From Paractinoplanes deccanensis (GTDB lineage: Bacteria; Actinomycetota; Actinomycetes; Mycobacteriales; Micromonosporaceae), in NCBI RefSeq assembly GCF_016862115.1, contig NZ_BOMI01000185.1, positions 1-64,000 of the forward strand: 64,000 nucleotides of DNA. Direction: 5' to 3'. Under the pieces are notes generated by a model that was given only the letters and a program-made list of their open reading frames with translations, searched no databases and was not told where the DNA came from. Position numbers and translations under genes: made by a program. This document shows positions 7,929 to 15,680 of the stretch, one piece after another; position 1 is the first letter of the stretch, and every line of letters begins with the position of its first letter.

Positions 7929-9029
7929 TTATGCGCGCAGCTCGGTCCAGCCCTCGACCTGCTGCGGCTTGCGCACGCCCGGTCCCACATAGCGGGCGTA
8001 CGGGTGCACGACCCGGCCGAGGCGCTTCTGCTCCAGGATGTGCGCGCTCCACCCGGCGACCCGCGCGCAGGTGAACATCGAGCTGAACATGTGTCCGGGC
8101 ACCTCGGCGAAGTCGAGCACCACGGCCGACCAGAACTCGACGTTCGTCGGCAGCGGCCGGTCGGGCTTGCGGGCCTGGAGCTCGGCGAGGGCGGCCCGTT
8201 CGAGCGCGATCGCCACCTCGTAGCGCGCGGCGCCCAGCTCGCGGGCGGCCCGCTTGAGCACGCGGGCGCGCGGGTCCTCGGCGCGGTAGACGCGGTGGCC
8301 GAAGCCCATCAGGCGCTCGCCGCGGTCGAGGACGCCCTTGACGTACGCCTCGGCGTCGCCGGTGCGCTCGACCTCTTCGAGCATGTGCAGCACGCGGGCC
8401 GGCGCGCCGCCGTCGAGCGGGCCGGAGAGGGCGCCGATGCCGGACGAGATGCACGCGGCCACGTCGGCGCCGGTGGAGGCGACCACCCGGGTGGTGAACG
8501 TGGAGGAGCTCAGGCCGTGCTCGGCCGCGGAGATGAAGTAGGCGTCGACGGCCTTGACGTGCTTGGGGTCGGGCTCGCCACGCCAGCGCCGCATGAAGCG
8601 CTCGACGATCGTCTCGGCCTTGTCGATGTCCTTCTGCGGGACGGCGGGCAGGCCCAGCCCGCGCGCCGCCTGGGCGACGAACGACAGCGCGGTGACCGAG
8701 ACCCGGGCCAGGTCGCGCCGCGCCTGGTCGTCGTCGATGTCGAGCAGCTGGCTGAGGCCCCAGTAGGGCGCGAGCATCGCGACCGCCGACTGCACGTCGA
8801 CCCGGATGTCGCCGGAGTGCACCGGCACCGGGAACGGCTCGGCGGGCGGCAGTCCGGGCCCGAACTTGCCGTCGACCAGCAGCCCCCAGACGTCGCCGAA
8901 GGAGACCTGGCCGATCAGGTCCTCGATGTCGACGCCGCGGTATCGCAGCGCGCCACCGGCCTTGTCAGGCTCGGCGATCTCGGTCTCGAAGGCGATCACG
9001 TCATCGAGGCCGGCCTTGTAGTCGGACAC
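7929..9029 (-). CDS. citA: Citrate synthase, type II-like CitA
   Basis: A 366-residue citrate synthase. Catalytic histidines are visible at H171 (AEHGLSSSTF) and H245 (GFGHRVYRAEDPR). The classic aspartate motif appears as NVEFWSAVVLDFAEVP, the variant usual in mycobacterial-type CitA. It condenses acetyl-CoA with oxaloacetate at the entry of the TCA cycle. The GTG at 9029 follows CAGGGAGA and gives the family start VSDYKAGLDDVIA; a longer reading to 9119 lacks support. It forms an operon with serC and is divergent from pdxH, an arrangement I associate with Micromonosporaceae. Confidence 0.93.
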   Translation of the reverse strand: MSDYKAGLDDVIAFETEIAEPDKAGGALRYRGVDIEDLIGQVSFGDVWGLLVDGKFGPGLPPAEPFPVPVHSGDIRVDVQSAVAMLAPYWGLSQLLDIDDDQARRDLARVSVTALSFVAQAARGLGLPAVPQKDIDKAETIVERFMRRWRGEPDPKHVKAVDAYFISAAEHGLSSSTFTTRVVASTGADVAACISSGIGALSGPLDGGAPARVLHMLEEVERTGDAEAYVKGVLDRGERLMGFGHRVYRAEDPRARVLKRAARELGAARYEVAIALERAALAELQARKPDRPLPTNVEFWSAVVLDFAEVPGHMFSSMFTCARVAGWSAHILEQKRLGRVVHPYARYVGPGVRKPQQVEGWTELRA

Positions 9030-9168
9030 GACTCTCCCTGGGGGCGAATGCTGTAGGTGTTTCATCTTGCTCGCTGGGTAACGGCAGGTCGACACCGCAT
9101 GATGTGCTCTGTGCGACACCCATCCTCACCGACCTGACGTGGCGCCCGATGGGTCTTACGGTCGTTGC

Positions 9169-9825
9169 GTGACCCTCGAACCTCCCTCGCCTGCGAGCAT
9201 GCGCCGTGACTACACCGCGCGCGAGGCGTTGCTCGAGCCCGCCATGGCCGCCGATTGGACCACACAGTTCGCCGCCTGGTTCATCGAGGCGTCCGGCTTC
9301 GGACTGCCCGAGCCGAACGCCATGATCGTGGCCTCCGCCACACCGTCCGGCCACCCGTCGGCGCGTACTGTCCTGCTGAAGGAGTACGACGCGCGCGGTT
9401 TCGTCTTCTTCACCAACTACGAGTCGCGCAAGGGCGCCGAGCTCGCCGCCAACCCGCACGCGAGCCTGGTCTTCCCCTGGTTCCCGATGCAGCGCCAGGT
9501 GATCGTCCTCGGCACCGTCGAGCGGGTCACCAGGGCCGAGACGGAGGCGTACTTCGCCTCCCGGCCGCGCGGGTCGCAGCTGGGCGCGTGGGCGAGCCCG
9601 CAGTCGACGGTCGTGCCCGATCGCGAGGCGGTCGACGCGGGGCTCGAGGCGGTGCGGGAGCGGTTCGGCGACGGCCCGGTGCCACCGCCGCCGCACTGGG
9701 GCGGTCTGCGGGTGCTGCCGGAGACCGTCGAGTTCTGGCAGGGCCGGAGCAACCGGCTGCATGATCGGCTGCGCTATCGGCGTACCGGCGATGATCTGTG
9801 GGTTTTGGAAAGGTTGGCACCTTGA
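9169..9825 (+). CDS. pdxH: Pyridoxamine 5'-phosphate oxidase
   Basis: A 218-residue FMN-dependent oxidase that makes PLP from pyridoxine or pyridoxamine 5'-phosphate. Family marks are ARTVLLKEYDARGFVFFTNY, the SRPRGSQLGAWASPQS loop and the C-terminal EFWQGRSNRLHDRLRYRR signature. Two in-frame GTG codons are possible (9139 and 9169); the second is chosen because homology starts soon after it, and neither has a clear Shine-Dalgarno sequence. Sitting opposite serC is notable, since SerC is a PLP enzyme and also works in the DXP-dependent PLP route of other bacteria. Confidence 0.94.
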   Translation: MTLEPPSPASMRRDYTAREALLEPAMAADWTTQFAAWFIEASGFGLPEPNAMIVASATPSGHPSARTVLLKEYDARGFVFFTNYESRKGAELAANPHASLVFPWFPMQRQVIVLGTVERVTRAETEAYFASRPRGSQLGAWASPQSTVVPDREAVDAGLEAVRERFGDGPVPPPPHWGGLRVLPETVEFWQGRSNRLHDRLRYRRTGDDLWVLERLAP

Positions 9826-11141
9826 GCCAGGACGCTGTCGAGGCGGCCGCGGAGGTCGTCGAGGAGCGCGAGCGGAAGTCCTGGTTCATCGACATCAGGC
9901 CCCTCCGTGTCGTCGCGTATCGGCGGATGTGGATCGGAAACGGGGTCTCGTTCTTCGGTTTCCAGTTCACCTCGGTCGCGGTGCCGATCGAGATGTACGC
10001 GATCACGCATTCCTCCGCCTGGGTCGGCCTGCTCGGCGTCGCGGGCCTGGTCCCGCTGCTGATCTTCGGGCTCTGGGGCGGCGCCGCGGCCGACGTGGTC
10101 GACCGGCGCAAGCTGCTGCTCGCCAGCTCGACGCTGGCCTGGCTGTCCACGGTCGGCCTGCTGGTGCAGGCGCTGCTGCACCTCAACAGCGGATACGTGC
10201 TGCTGGCGCTGGTCGCGCTCCAGTCGGCCGGCTTCGCGATCAGCTCGCCGGCCCGGCAGGCGATCATCCCGCGCATCGTGCCCGGCGGCCTGGTGCCGGC
10301 GGCGAACACGCTCGCCTACACGACCACCACAGCGGGTGGCGTGCTCGGCCCGCTCGCGGCCGGCGTGATCTTCACGGCGACCACGACCGACACCGGCATC
10401 ATCGCGGCCTACCTGGTCGACGCGCTGCTGTTCACCGTGTCGTTCTGGGCCACCTGGCGGCTGCCCGCGATCCCGCCGATCGAGCACGATCTCGCCGAGG
10501 AGCGGCCCAGCGCCGGCCTTCGCGGGGTCCTGGTCGGCCTGCGGTTCCTGGTCACCCAGCCGGTGCTGCTGCTGTCGTTCGCGGTGGACATCATCGCGAT
10601 GGTCTTCGCCATGCCGCGGGCGCTGTTCCCCGAGGTGGCGGCCGACCGGTTCGGCGGCGACCAGGCGGTGGGCTGGCTCTTCAGCGCCATCGCCATCGGC
10701 TCGGTGGTGGCCGGCCTCTTCTCCGGCTGGATCGGCCGGATCAAGCGGCAGGGCGTCGCCCTGGTGATCGCCGTGATCGGCTGGGGCATCGCGATCGGCT
10801 TCGCCGGCCTCGCGCACAGCCTGTGGCTGATCCTGCTGCTGCTCGCCGTGGCCGGCGCGGCCGACCTGGTCAGCGCCGTCTACCGGCAGTCGATCCTCCA
10901 GGTCTACGCGCCCGACCGGCTGCGCGGCCGCCTCCAGGGCGTCTTCACGGTCGTGGTGGCCGGCGGCCCGCGCCTCGGCGACCTGCGGGCGGGCGCCACC
11001 GCCGACCTCACCTCGACCACCGCGTCGTGGGCCGGGGGCGGCTTCGTGGCGGCCGGCCTGTCGGTCGTGTTGGCCCTGGTCTTCCCCGCTCTGATTCGTT
11101 ACAAGCCGCCGGCCGGCACCGGCCGGAGCGCGAGCAGATAA
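9822..11141 (+). CDS. MFS exporter, EntS/MefA-like
   Basis: A 439-residue major-facilitator transporter with 12 predicted helices, starting with MWIGNGVSFFGFQFTSVAVP and carrying the cytoplasmic DVVDRRKLLL loop between helices 2 and 3. It resembles the EntS (enterobactin exporter)/macrolide-efflux branch; the substrate is unknown. A TTG start at 9822 overlaps the pdxH stop (TTGA) and is preceded eight bases earlier by GGAAAGG, so it is preferred to the GTG at 9798. Co-translation with pdxH is likely. Confidence 0.85.
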   Translation: MSQDAVEAAAEVVEERERKSWFIDIRPLRVVAYRRMWIGNGVSFFGFQFTSVAVPIEMYAITHSSAWVGLLGVAGLVPLLIFGLWGGAAADVVDRRKLLLASSTLAWLSTVGLLVQALLHLNSGYVLLALVALQSAGFAISSPARQAIIPRIVPGGLVPAANTLAYTTTTAGGVLGPLAAGVIFTATTTDTGIIAAYLVDALLFTVSFWATWRLPAIPPIEHDLAEERPSAGLRGVLVGLRFLVTQPVLLLSFAVDIIAMVFAMPRALFPEVAADRFGGDQAVGWLFSAIAIGSVVAGLFSGWIGRIKRQGVALVIAVIGWGIAIGFAGLAHSLWLILLLLAVAGAADLVSAVYRQSILQVYAPDRLRGRLQGVFTVVVAGGPRLGDLRAGATADLTSTTASWAGGGFVAAGLSVVLALVFPALIRYKPPAGTGRSASR

Positions 11142-11151
11142 TGTCCAAGCC

Positions 11152-12072
11152 ATGACAAGCGTCGTAGCCGCGAAATCCGGCACTCAGTGGTCCATCGAGG
11201 CCGACGGGCACAGCGCCGTCGTCGTGGAGGTCGGCGGCGTGCTGCGCGGCTACTCCGTGAACGGCGTCAAGGTGCTGGACGGCTTCGAGGCGGACGAGCT
11301 CTCGCCGGCCTCGGCCGGGCAGATCCTGGCGCCGTGGCCCAACCGCATCCGGGACGGCAAGTACACCTTCGAGGGGCAGTCCTATCAGCTCCCGCTCACC
11401 GAGCCGGCCCGGCACAACGCCATCCACGGCCTGGTCAACTGGGCCCGCTGGAGCGAGGTGGCCCGCACGGACGCCTCGGTCACGCTCGAGTACCAGCTGC
11501 CGGCCCAGATCGGCTACCCGTGGTGGCTGACGCTGCGCACGACCTGGACCGTCTCGGCCGACGGGCTGCGCTGTGACCAGGAAGTCGTCAACAACAGCGA
11601 CTCCGGCGCGCCGTGGGGCTACTCGGTGCACCCCTACCTGGAGCTGCCCGGCGTCGCGGTCGACGACATCCTGCTGCACGTGCCGGGCAAGACCCGCATC
11701 GTGGCCGACGGCCGGCTGCTGCCGATCGGCGCCAACCCGGTCGCCGGCACGGAGTACGACTTCAACGAGCCGCGCCGCATCGGCGCCCTGGTCCTCGACA
11801 CCACCTTCGGCGACATCGAGCACGACGCGCGGGGCATCACCGAGGTGACCATCGCCGACCCCGGGTCGGACGCCAAGGTCGTGGTCTGGGCCGACGGCAA
11901 GTTCAAGTACTGGCAGGTCTTCTCCGGCGACACGCTGCACGGCGAGCGCTTCCGTCGCTCCGTGGCGATCGAGCCGATGACCTGCCCGCCCGACGCGTTC
12001 CGCACCGGCCGCGACCTGATCGTGCTGGCGCCCGGCGAGCGGTGGACCGCCTCGTGGGGGATCCGGGCCTGA
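11152..12072 (+). CDS. Aldose 1-epimerase family protein
   Basis: A 306-residue galactose-mutarotase-like enzyme that interconverts anomers of a sugar or sugar phosphate. Visible marks are the LAPWPNRIRDGKYTF substrate loop, the first histidine in NAIHGLVNW, the second in SVHPYLELPG and the catalytic glutamate in VAIEPMTCPPDAF. All key residues are present. It begins ten bases after the MFS gene and overlaps the next start (TGATG), so it belongs to the same operon as pdxH and the transporter. The exact sugar is not determined. Confidence 0.88.
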   Translation: MTSVVAAKSGTQWSIEADGHSAVVVEVGGVLRGYSVNGVKVLDGFEADELSPASAGQILAPWPNRIRDGKYTFEGQSYQLPLTEPARHNAIHGLVNWARWSEVARTDASVTLEYQLPAQIGYPWWLTLRTTWTVSADGLRCDQEVVNNSDSGAPWGYSVHPYLELPGVAVDDILLHVPGKTRIVADGRLLPIGANPVAGTEYDFNEPRRIGALVLDTTFGDIEHDARGITEVTIADPGSDAKVVVWADGKFKYWQVFSGDTLHGERFRRSVAIEPMTCPPDAFRTGRDLIVLAPGERWTASWGIRA

Positions 12073-12698
12073 TGGACTTCGAAGAGGTCCTCCGCAAGCG
12101 GCGGATGGTGCGCAGCTACGACCCCGGCCGCCCGGTCGCGCCCGAGATCGTCGACAAGATCGTCAAGCACGGCCTGCGGGCGCCGAGCGCCGGCTTCTCG
12201 CAGGGCTGGGGCTTCCTGGTGCTCACCGAGCAGAAGGACCGCGACCTCTACTGGTCGTCGACGACCGAGGGCGATCTCGGCGACGCGGCGGCCGACGAGG
12301 CGTGGCGGGGCGACTGGCTCACCCGCATGCGGACCGCGCCGGTGATCATCGTCTGCCTGTCGAACAAGTCGGCCTACCTCGAGCGCTACGCCCAGCCGGA
12401 CAAGGGCTGGACCGACCGCAGCGAGGACCACTGGCCGGTGCCCTACTGGGACATCGACACCGGCTTCGCCGCCCTGCTCATGCACCTCAGCGCGGTCAAC
12501 GAGGATCTCGGCTCGTGCTTCTTCGGCGTGCCGGTGCCCAAGGTGCAGGACTTCAAGGACGCCTTCGGGGTGCCCGCGGAGTACACCCCGATCGGTACGC
12601 TGACCGTCGGCTATCGGGCAGCCGACAAGAGGTCTCCGTCACTGAAGCGCGGGCACCGTCCGGTGGACGATGTGGTGCATCATGGCCGATGGGCCTGA
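12072..12698 (+). CDS. Nitroreductase-family FMN oxidoreductase
   Basis: A 208-residue nitroreductase-like flavoprotein. It starts with MDFEEVLRKRRMVRSYDPGRP (R-x-S/M-x-R-x-[FY] motif for FMN phosphate) and continues with LRAPSAGFSQGWGFLVL, typical of the family. It would use NAD(P)H to reduce a quinone, nitro compound or other electrophile; the physiological substrate is unknown. The ATG overlaps the epimerase stop by one base, indicating translational coupling. The central acidic insert with DIDTGFAALLMHLSAVNEDLG is the usual dimer and FMN-binding segment. Confidence 0.85.
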   Translation: MDFEEVLRKRRMVRSYDPGRPVAPEIVDKIVKHGLRAPSAGFSQGWGFLVLTEQKDRDLYWSSTTEGDLGDAAADEAWRGDWLTRMRTAPVIIVCLSNKSAYLERYAQPDKGWTDRSEDHWPVPYWDIDTGFAALLMHLSAVNEDLGSCFFGVPVPKVQDFKDAFGVPAEYTPIGTLTVGYRAADKRSPSLKRGHRPVDDVVHHGRWA

Positions 12699-12746
12699 CG
12701 CGGTCGGGGATAAGCTGAGTTCGTCGCAGCGAAAGGGGGAGCCGGG

Positions 12747-13040
12747 GTGATCTTCAAGGCGGTCCGGGACGGTGCCCCCTATCCCGATCACCACACCACG
12801 CTCAAGGCGTGGGCCGAGATCCCGCCGAGGCAGGTCCGGCTCGCCGACCTGATCACCACGAAGCGCGAGCTCGCCCTCGACAAGCTCCTCGCGGAGGACT
12901 CGACGTTCTACGGCGATCTCTTCCCGCACGTCGTGGAATACCAGGGCGCGCTCTACCTGGAGGACGGCCTGCACCGCGCGCTGCGCGCCGCCCTCCAGCA
13001 GCGCAACCAGATCCACGCACGCGTGCTCGTGGTGGAGTAA
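12747..13040 (+). CDS. Conserved small actinobacterial protein
   Basis: A 97-residue soluble protein ending in YLEDGLHRALRAALQQRNQIHARVLVVE. I recall close relatives as widespread single-copy proteins in actinomycetes; databases sometimes label them antitoxin-like or ParB-like without direct evidence. No toxin partner is adjacent. A GTG start follows a strong GAAAGGGGGAG, and a GATAAG -10-like box lies upstream, so it probably has its own promoter. The function is unknown. Confidence 0.75.
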   Translation: MIFKAVRDGAPYPDHHTTLKAWAEIPPRQVRLADLITTKRELALDKLLAEDSTFYGDLFPHVVEYQGALYLEDGLHRALRAALQQRNQIHARVLVVE

Positions 13041-13058
13041 CCCGATAGGTTGACGGTC

Positions 13059-14225
13059 ATGGTGGCTCCGCTGGATCTCCTGGACGTCGACACCCTGCTC
13101 TCCGACGAGGAACGCGACATCCGCGCGCTCTGCCGCCGGGTGGCCGACGATCGGGTGCGCCCGCACGTCGCCGGCTGGTACGAGGACGGCAGCGTGCCGG
13201 TGCGCGAGCTGGCCCTCGAGTTCGGCAAGCTCGGCCTGCTCGGCATGCACCTGACGGGCTACGGCTGCGCCGGTGCGTCAGCGGTCTCCTACGGCCTCGC
13301 CTGCATGGAGCTCGAAGCGGCCGACTCCGGCGTGCGCTCGCTGGTCAGCGTGCAGGGATCGCTCGCGATGTACGCGATCTGGAAGTGGGGCTCCGAGGAG
13401 CAGAAGCAGCGGTGGCTGCCGGGCATGGCGGCCGGCGAGCTGATCGGCTGCTTCGGCCTGACCGAGCCCGACCACGGCTCCGACCCGGCCAACATGGCCA
13501 CCCGGGCCCGCCGCGACGGCGACGACTGGATCCTCGACGGCGGCAAGATGTGGATCACCAACGCGCCGGTCGCGGACGTGGCGGTGATCTGGGCGCGTGC
13601 CGAGGAGGGCGTGGTCGGCTTCGCGGTGCCGGCCGACACGCCGGGGTTCGCCGCCCGCGAGATCAAGCACAAGATGTCGCTGCGCGCGTCGAGCACCGGC
13701 GAGATCACCCTCGACGGCGTACGCCTGCCTCAGAGCGCCCGCCTGCCCGAGGCACGCGGGCTGAAGGCGCCGCTCTCGTGCCTGACCGAGGCCCGTTTCG
13801 GCATCATCTGGGGCGCGATGGGCGCGGCCCGCGACTGCCTGTCGGTGGCGCTCGACTACGCGACCACCCGCGAGCAGTTCGGCCGGCCGATCGGCGGTTT
13901 CCAGCTCACCCAGGCCAAGCTGGCCGACATGGCGCTCGAGCTGCAAAAGGGCTTCCTGCTCGCGCTGCACCTGGGCCGGCTGCGCGACTCCGCCGGCGCG
14001 CTGCGCCCCGAGCAGGTCAGCGTCGGCAAGCTCAACAACGTGCGCGAGGCCATCGCGATCGCCCGCACCTGCCGGACGATCCTCGGCGGCAACGGCATCA
14101 GCGGCGAATATCCGGTGATGCGCCATGCGAACAATCTGGAGAGCGTCCTCACCTACGAGGGCACTTCCGAGATCCACCAGCTGGTGATCGGCCAGAAATT
14201 GACCGGATTGAACGCTTTCGCCTGA
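13059..14225 (+). CDS. Acyl-CoA dehydrogenase, glutaryl-CoA dehydrogenase-like
   Basis: A 388-residue FAD-dependent acyl-CoA dehydrogenase. The flavin and substrate loops GCFGLTEPDHGSDPANM and KMWITNAPVADV are clear, and the catalytic glutamate is in SVLTYEGTSEIHQL (about E367), the position used by short-chain and glutaryl-CoA dehydrogenases. TEARFGIIWG also points to the glutaryl-CoA branch, so lysine/tryptophan degradation or a related acyl-CoA step is plausible. The ATG at 13059 lies nine bases after a TAGGTT -10-like box, suggesting a leaderless mRNA; a TTG at 13050 is an alternative. Confidence 0.88.
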   Translation: MVAPLDLLDVDTLLSDEERDIRALCRRVADDRVRPHVAGWYEDGSVPVRELALEFGKLGLLGMHLTGYGCAGASAVSYGLACMELEAADSGVRSLVSVQGSLAMYAIWKWGSEEQKQRWLPGMAAGELIGCFGLTEPDHGSDPANMATRARRDGDDWILDGGKMWITNAPVADVAVIWARAEEGVVGFAVPADTPGFAAREIKHKMSLRASSTGEITLDGVRLPQSARLPEARGLKAPLSCLTEARFGIIWGAMGAARDCLSVALDYATTREQFGRPIGGFQLTQAKLADMALELQKGFLLALHLGRLRDSAGALRPEQVSVGKLNNVREAIAIARTCRTILGGNGISGEYPVMRHANNLESVLTYEGTSEIHQLVIGQKLTGLNAFA

Positions 14226-14267
14226 CGGTGGACTGCGAGTGTCGTACCCCCCTCGTACCGTGAGGGT

Positions 14268-15017
14268 ATGGCCAACTCATCGGACGTCTCGCCCTCCGTC
14301 GGTGAGCCGACGCGCGAGTATCCCCCCGTCCCCGAGGAGCAGGCTCCGGCCGCCCCGGAGCAGCCTTCTCGGCCGAGCGGGTTCGCCCGCCTGCTCATCT
14401 TCGTCGGGTTCGTCTTCGCGCTGATCGTCGCGGCCTGCCTCGGGCTCCGCGCGATCAACGTGCTGCCCAGCTTCGACAACCCGTTCAGCGACCGCACCAC
14501 CGACCGCAGCCAGCCCGTGCTGCTCCAGTCGATGCGCGACCTGAGCCGATACGTCGCGGCCGACGGCACCTTCCAGGTCATCGTCGACCTCCAGGAGGAC
14601 AAGGAGAACATCCCCGACTTCCTGGTCAACCGGCGGACGCTGTTCGTCGGCTCCGGCACGGTCGAGCAATACGTCGACTTCAGCAAGCTCGCCGACGAGG
14701 CCCTGGTCGTCGACAACGAGAAGAAGACCGTCACGATCACGCTGCCGCCGCCGCAGCAGGGCGGCGCCGCCCTCGACATGCAGAAGAGCTACGTCGTCGC
14801 CGAGGAGCGCGGCCTGCTCAACCGCATCGGCGACGCCTTCAAGAGCGACCCCGGCAAGCAGCAAAAGGTGTACGCGCTGGCCCAGCAGCGCATCACCGAG
14901 GCCGCCCAGGCGAGCGGGCTGAGCGACCGCGCCAAACAAAACACCGAGCAGATGCTGCGGAGCCTGTTCACGCGGCTCGGCTACACGACGGTCACGGTGA
15001 CCTTCGACAGCCCGTAG
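14268..15017 (+). CDS. DUF4230-family membrane-anchored protein
   Basis: A 249-residue protein with a cytoplasmic Pro/Glu-rich tail (1-38), a single membrane helix (about 41-62) and an external DUF4230 domain, seen in LSRYVAADGTFQVIVDLQ and YVDFSKLADEALVVDNEKK. The family function is unknown. The start lies 43 bp after the acyl-CoA dehydrogenase, and a strong terminator follows the stop codon, so it is the last gene of this stretch. Confidence 0.85.
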   Translation: MANSSDVSPSVGEPTREYPPVPEEQAPAAPEQPSRPSGFARLLIFVGFVFALIVAACLGLRAINVLPSFDNPFSDRTTDRSQPVLLQSMRDLSRYVAADGTFQVIVDLQEDKENIPDFLVNRRTLFVGSGTVEQYVDFSKLADEALVVDNEKKTVTITLPPPQQGGAALDMQKSYVVAEERGLLNRIGDAFKSDPGKQQKVYALAQQRITEAAQASGLSDRAKQNTEQMLRSLFTRLGYTTVTVTFDSP

Positions 15018-15032
15018 GGCGGCCCTGAAGCA

Positions 15033-15073
15033 CCGGACGCCGCCGGCCCGGGGGCGGGGCCGACGGCGTCCGG
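15033..15073 (+). terminator. Intrinsic-type terminator hairpin
   Basis: Arms CCGGACGCCGCCGGCCC (15033-15049) and GGGCCGACGGCGTCCGG (15057-15073) pair with one mismatch around a G-rich loop. It begins 16 bp after the DUF4230 stop codon. As is common in actinobacteria, it lacks a good U-tract. Confidence 0.8.
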
Positions 15074-15203
15074 CGGTCGTCGACTCGCGGGCCCCGGGCG
15101 GCGTGCCCGGGGCCTCCGTGAGCCGGTGGTCCTTCCAACAGAGACGCGGCGCGCGGCTCTGACGTTGCGTGCGCGGCGATTTACGCGCTTATGTCGCGCG
15201 TGG

Positions 15204-15386
15204 TCACTCGTTCGGCATCATGATCCACAGGATCAGGTAGACGAGGAACTGCGGGCCGGGCAGCAGGCAGGAGATGACGAAGATCAGTCGGACGGTGCCG
15301 GAAGACAGGCCGAAGCGGCGGGCCAGCCCGGAGCAGACGCCGGCGATCCAGCGGTCGTTCCGGGGACGGGCGAGGCGGCGAGCCAC
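15204..15386 (-). CDS. PspC-domain small membrane protein
   Basis: A 60-residue protein consisting of one PspC domain: RNDRWIAGVCSGLARRFG followed by one hydrophobic hairpin (TVRLIFVISCLLPGPQFLVY) and LILWIMMPNE. PspC proteins sense or respond to envelope stress in other bacteria; the single-domain actinobacterial forms are uncharacterised. The GTG at 15386 follows AAGGAGGAAG, which decides the start over the longer reading to 15419. It is transcribed away from the CDP-alcohol phosphotransferase gene. Confidence 0.88.
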   Translation of the reverse strand: MARRLARPRNDRWIAGVCSGLARRFGLSSGTVRLIFVISCLLPGPQFLVYLILWIMMPNE

Positions 15387-15680
15387 GATGACTTCCTCCT
15401 TGGGTGACGGCCGCGGCACCGCGCCGCGGCCGTGATTCGACGGTATGGGCGCCGCGACCGCGCGCCCTCGGTCCGCAGGTGGAGATGGGCGGCCGGGCTC
15501 CCGTAAGGGTGACCCGTACCCGTGCGCCCTCCGCTGTTAACCTGGGTGCCGATTTCCGGCCCTCGGCGCGTTGCCGTGCGCCGGTTCGACGATGCGTCCG
15601 GCGTTTCTCTCGACGGGCCGGCGGCTGACCCGCCCCCGCTCCGCCGGGGGCGTGACGAGGAGGCAAGCGGTGATGCTCCG

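Noticed and set aside
12747..13040. Toxin-antitoxin antitoxin
   Set aside because: No toxin gene is adjacent and the protein seems conserved as a stand-alone gene; the label would not be supported.
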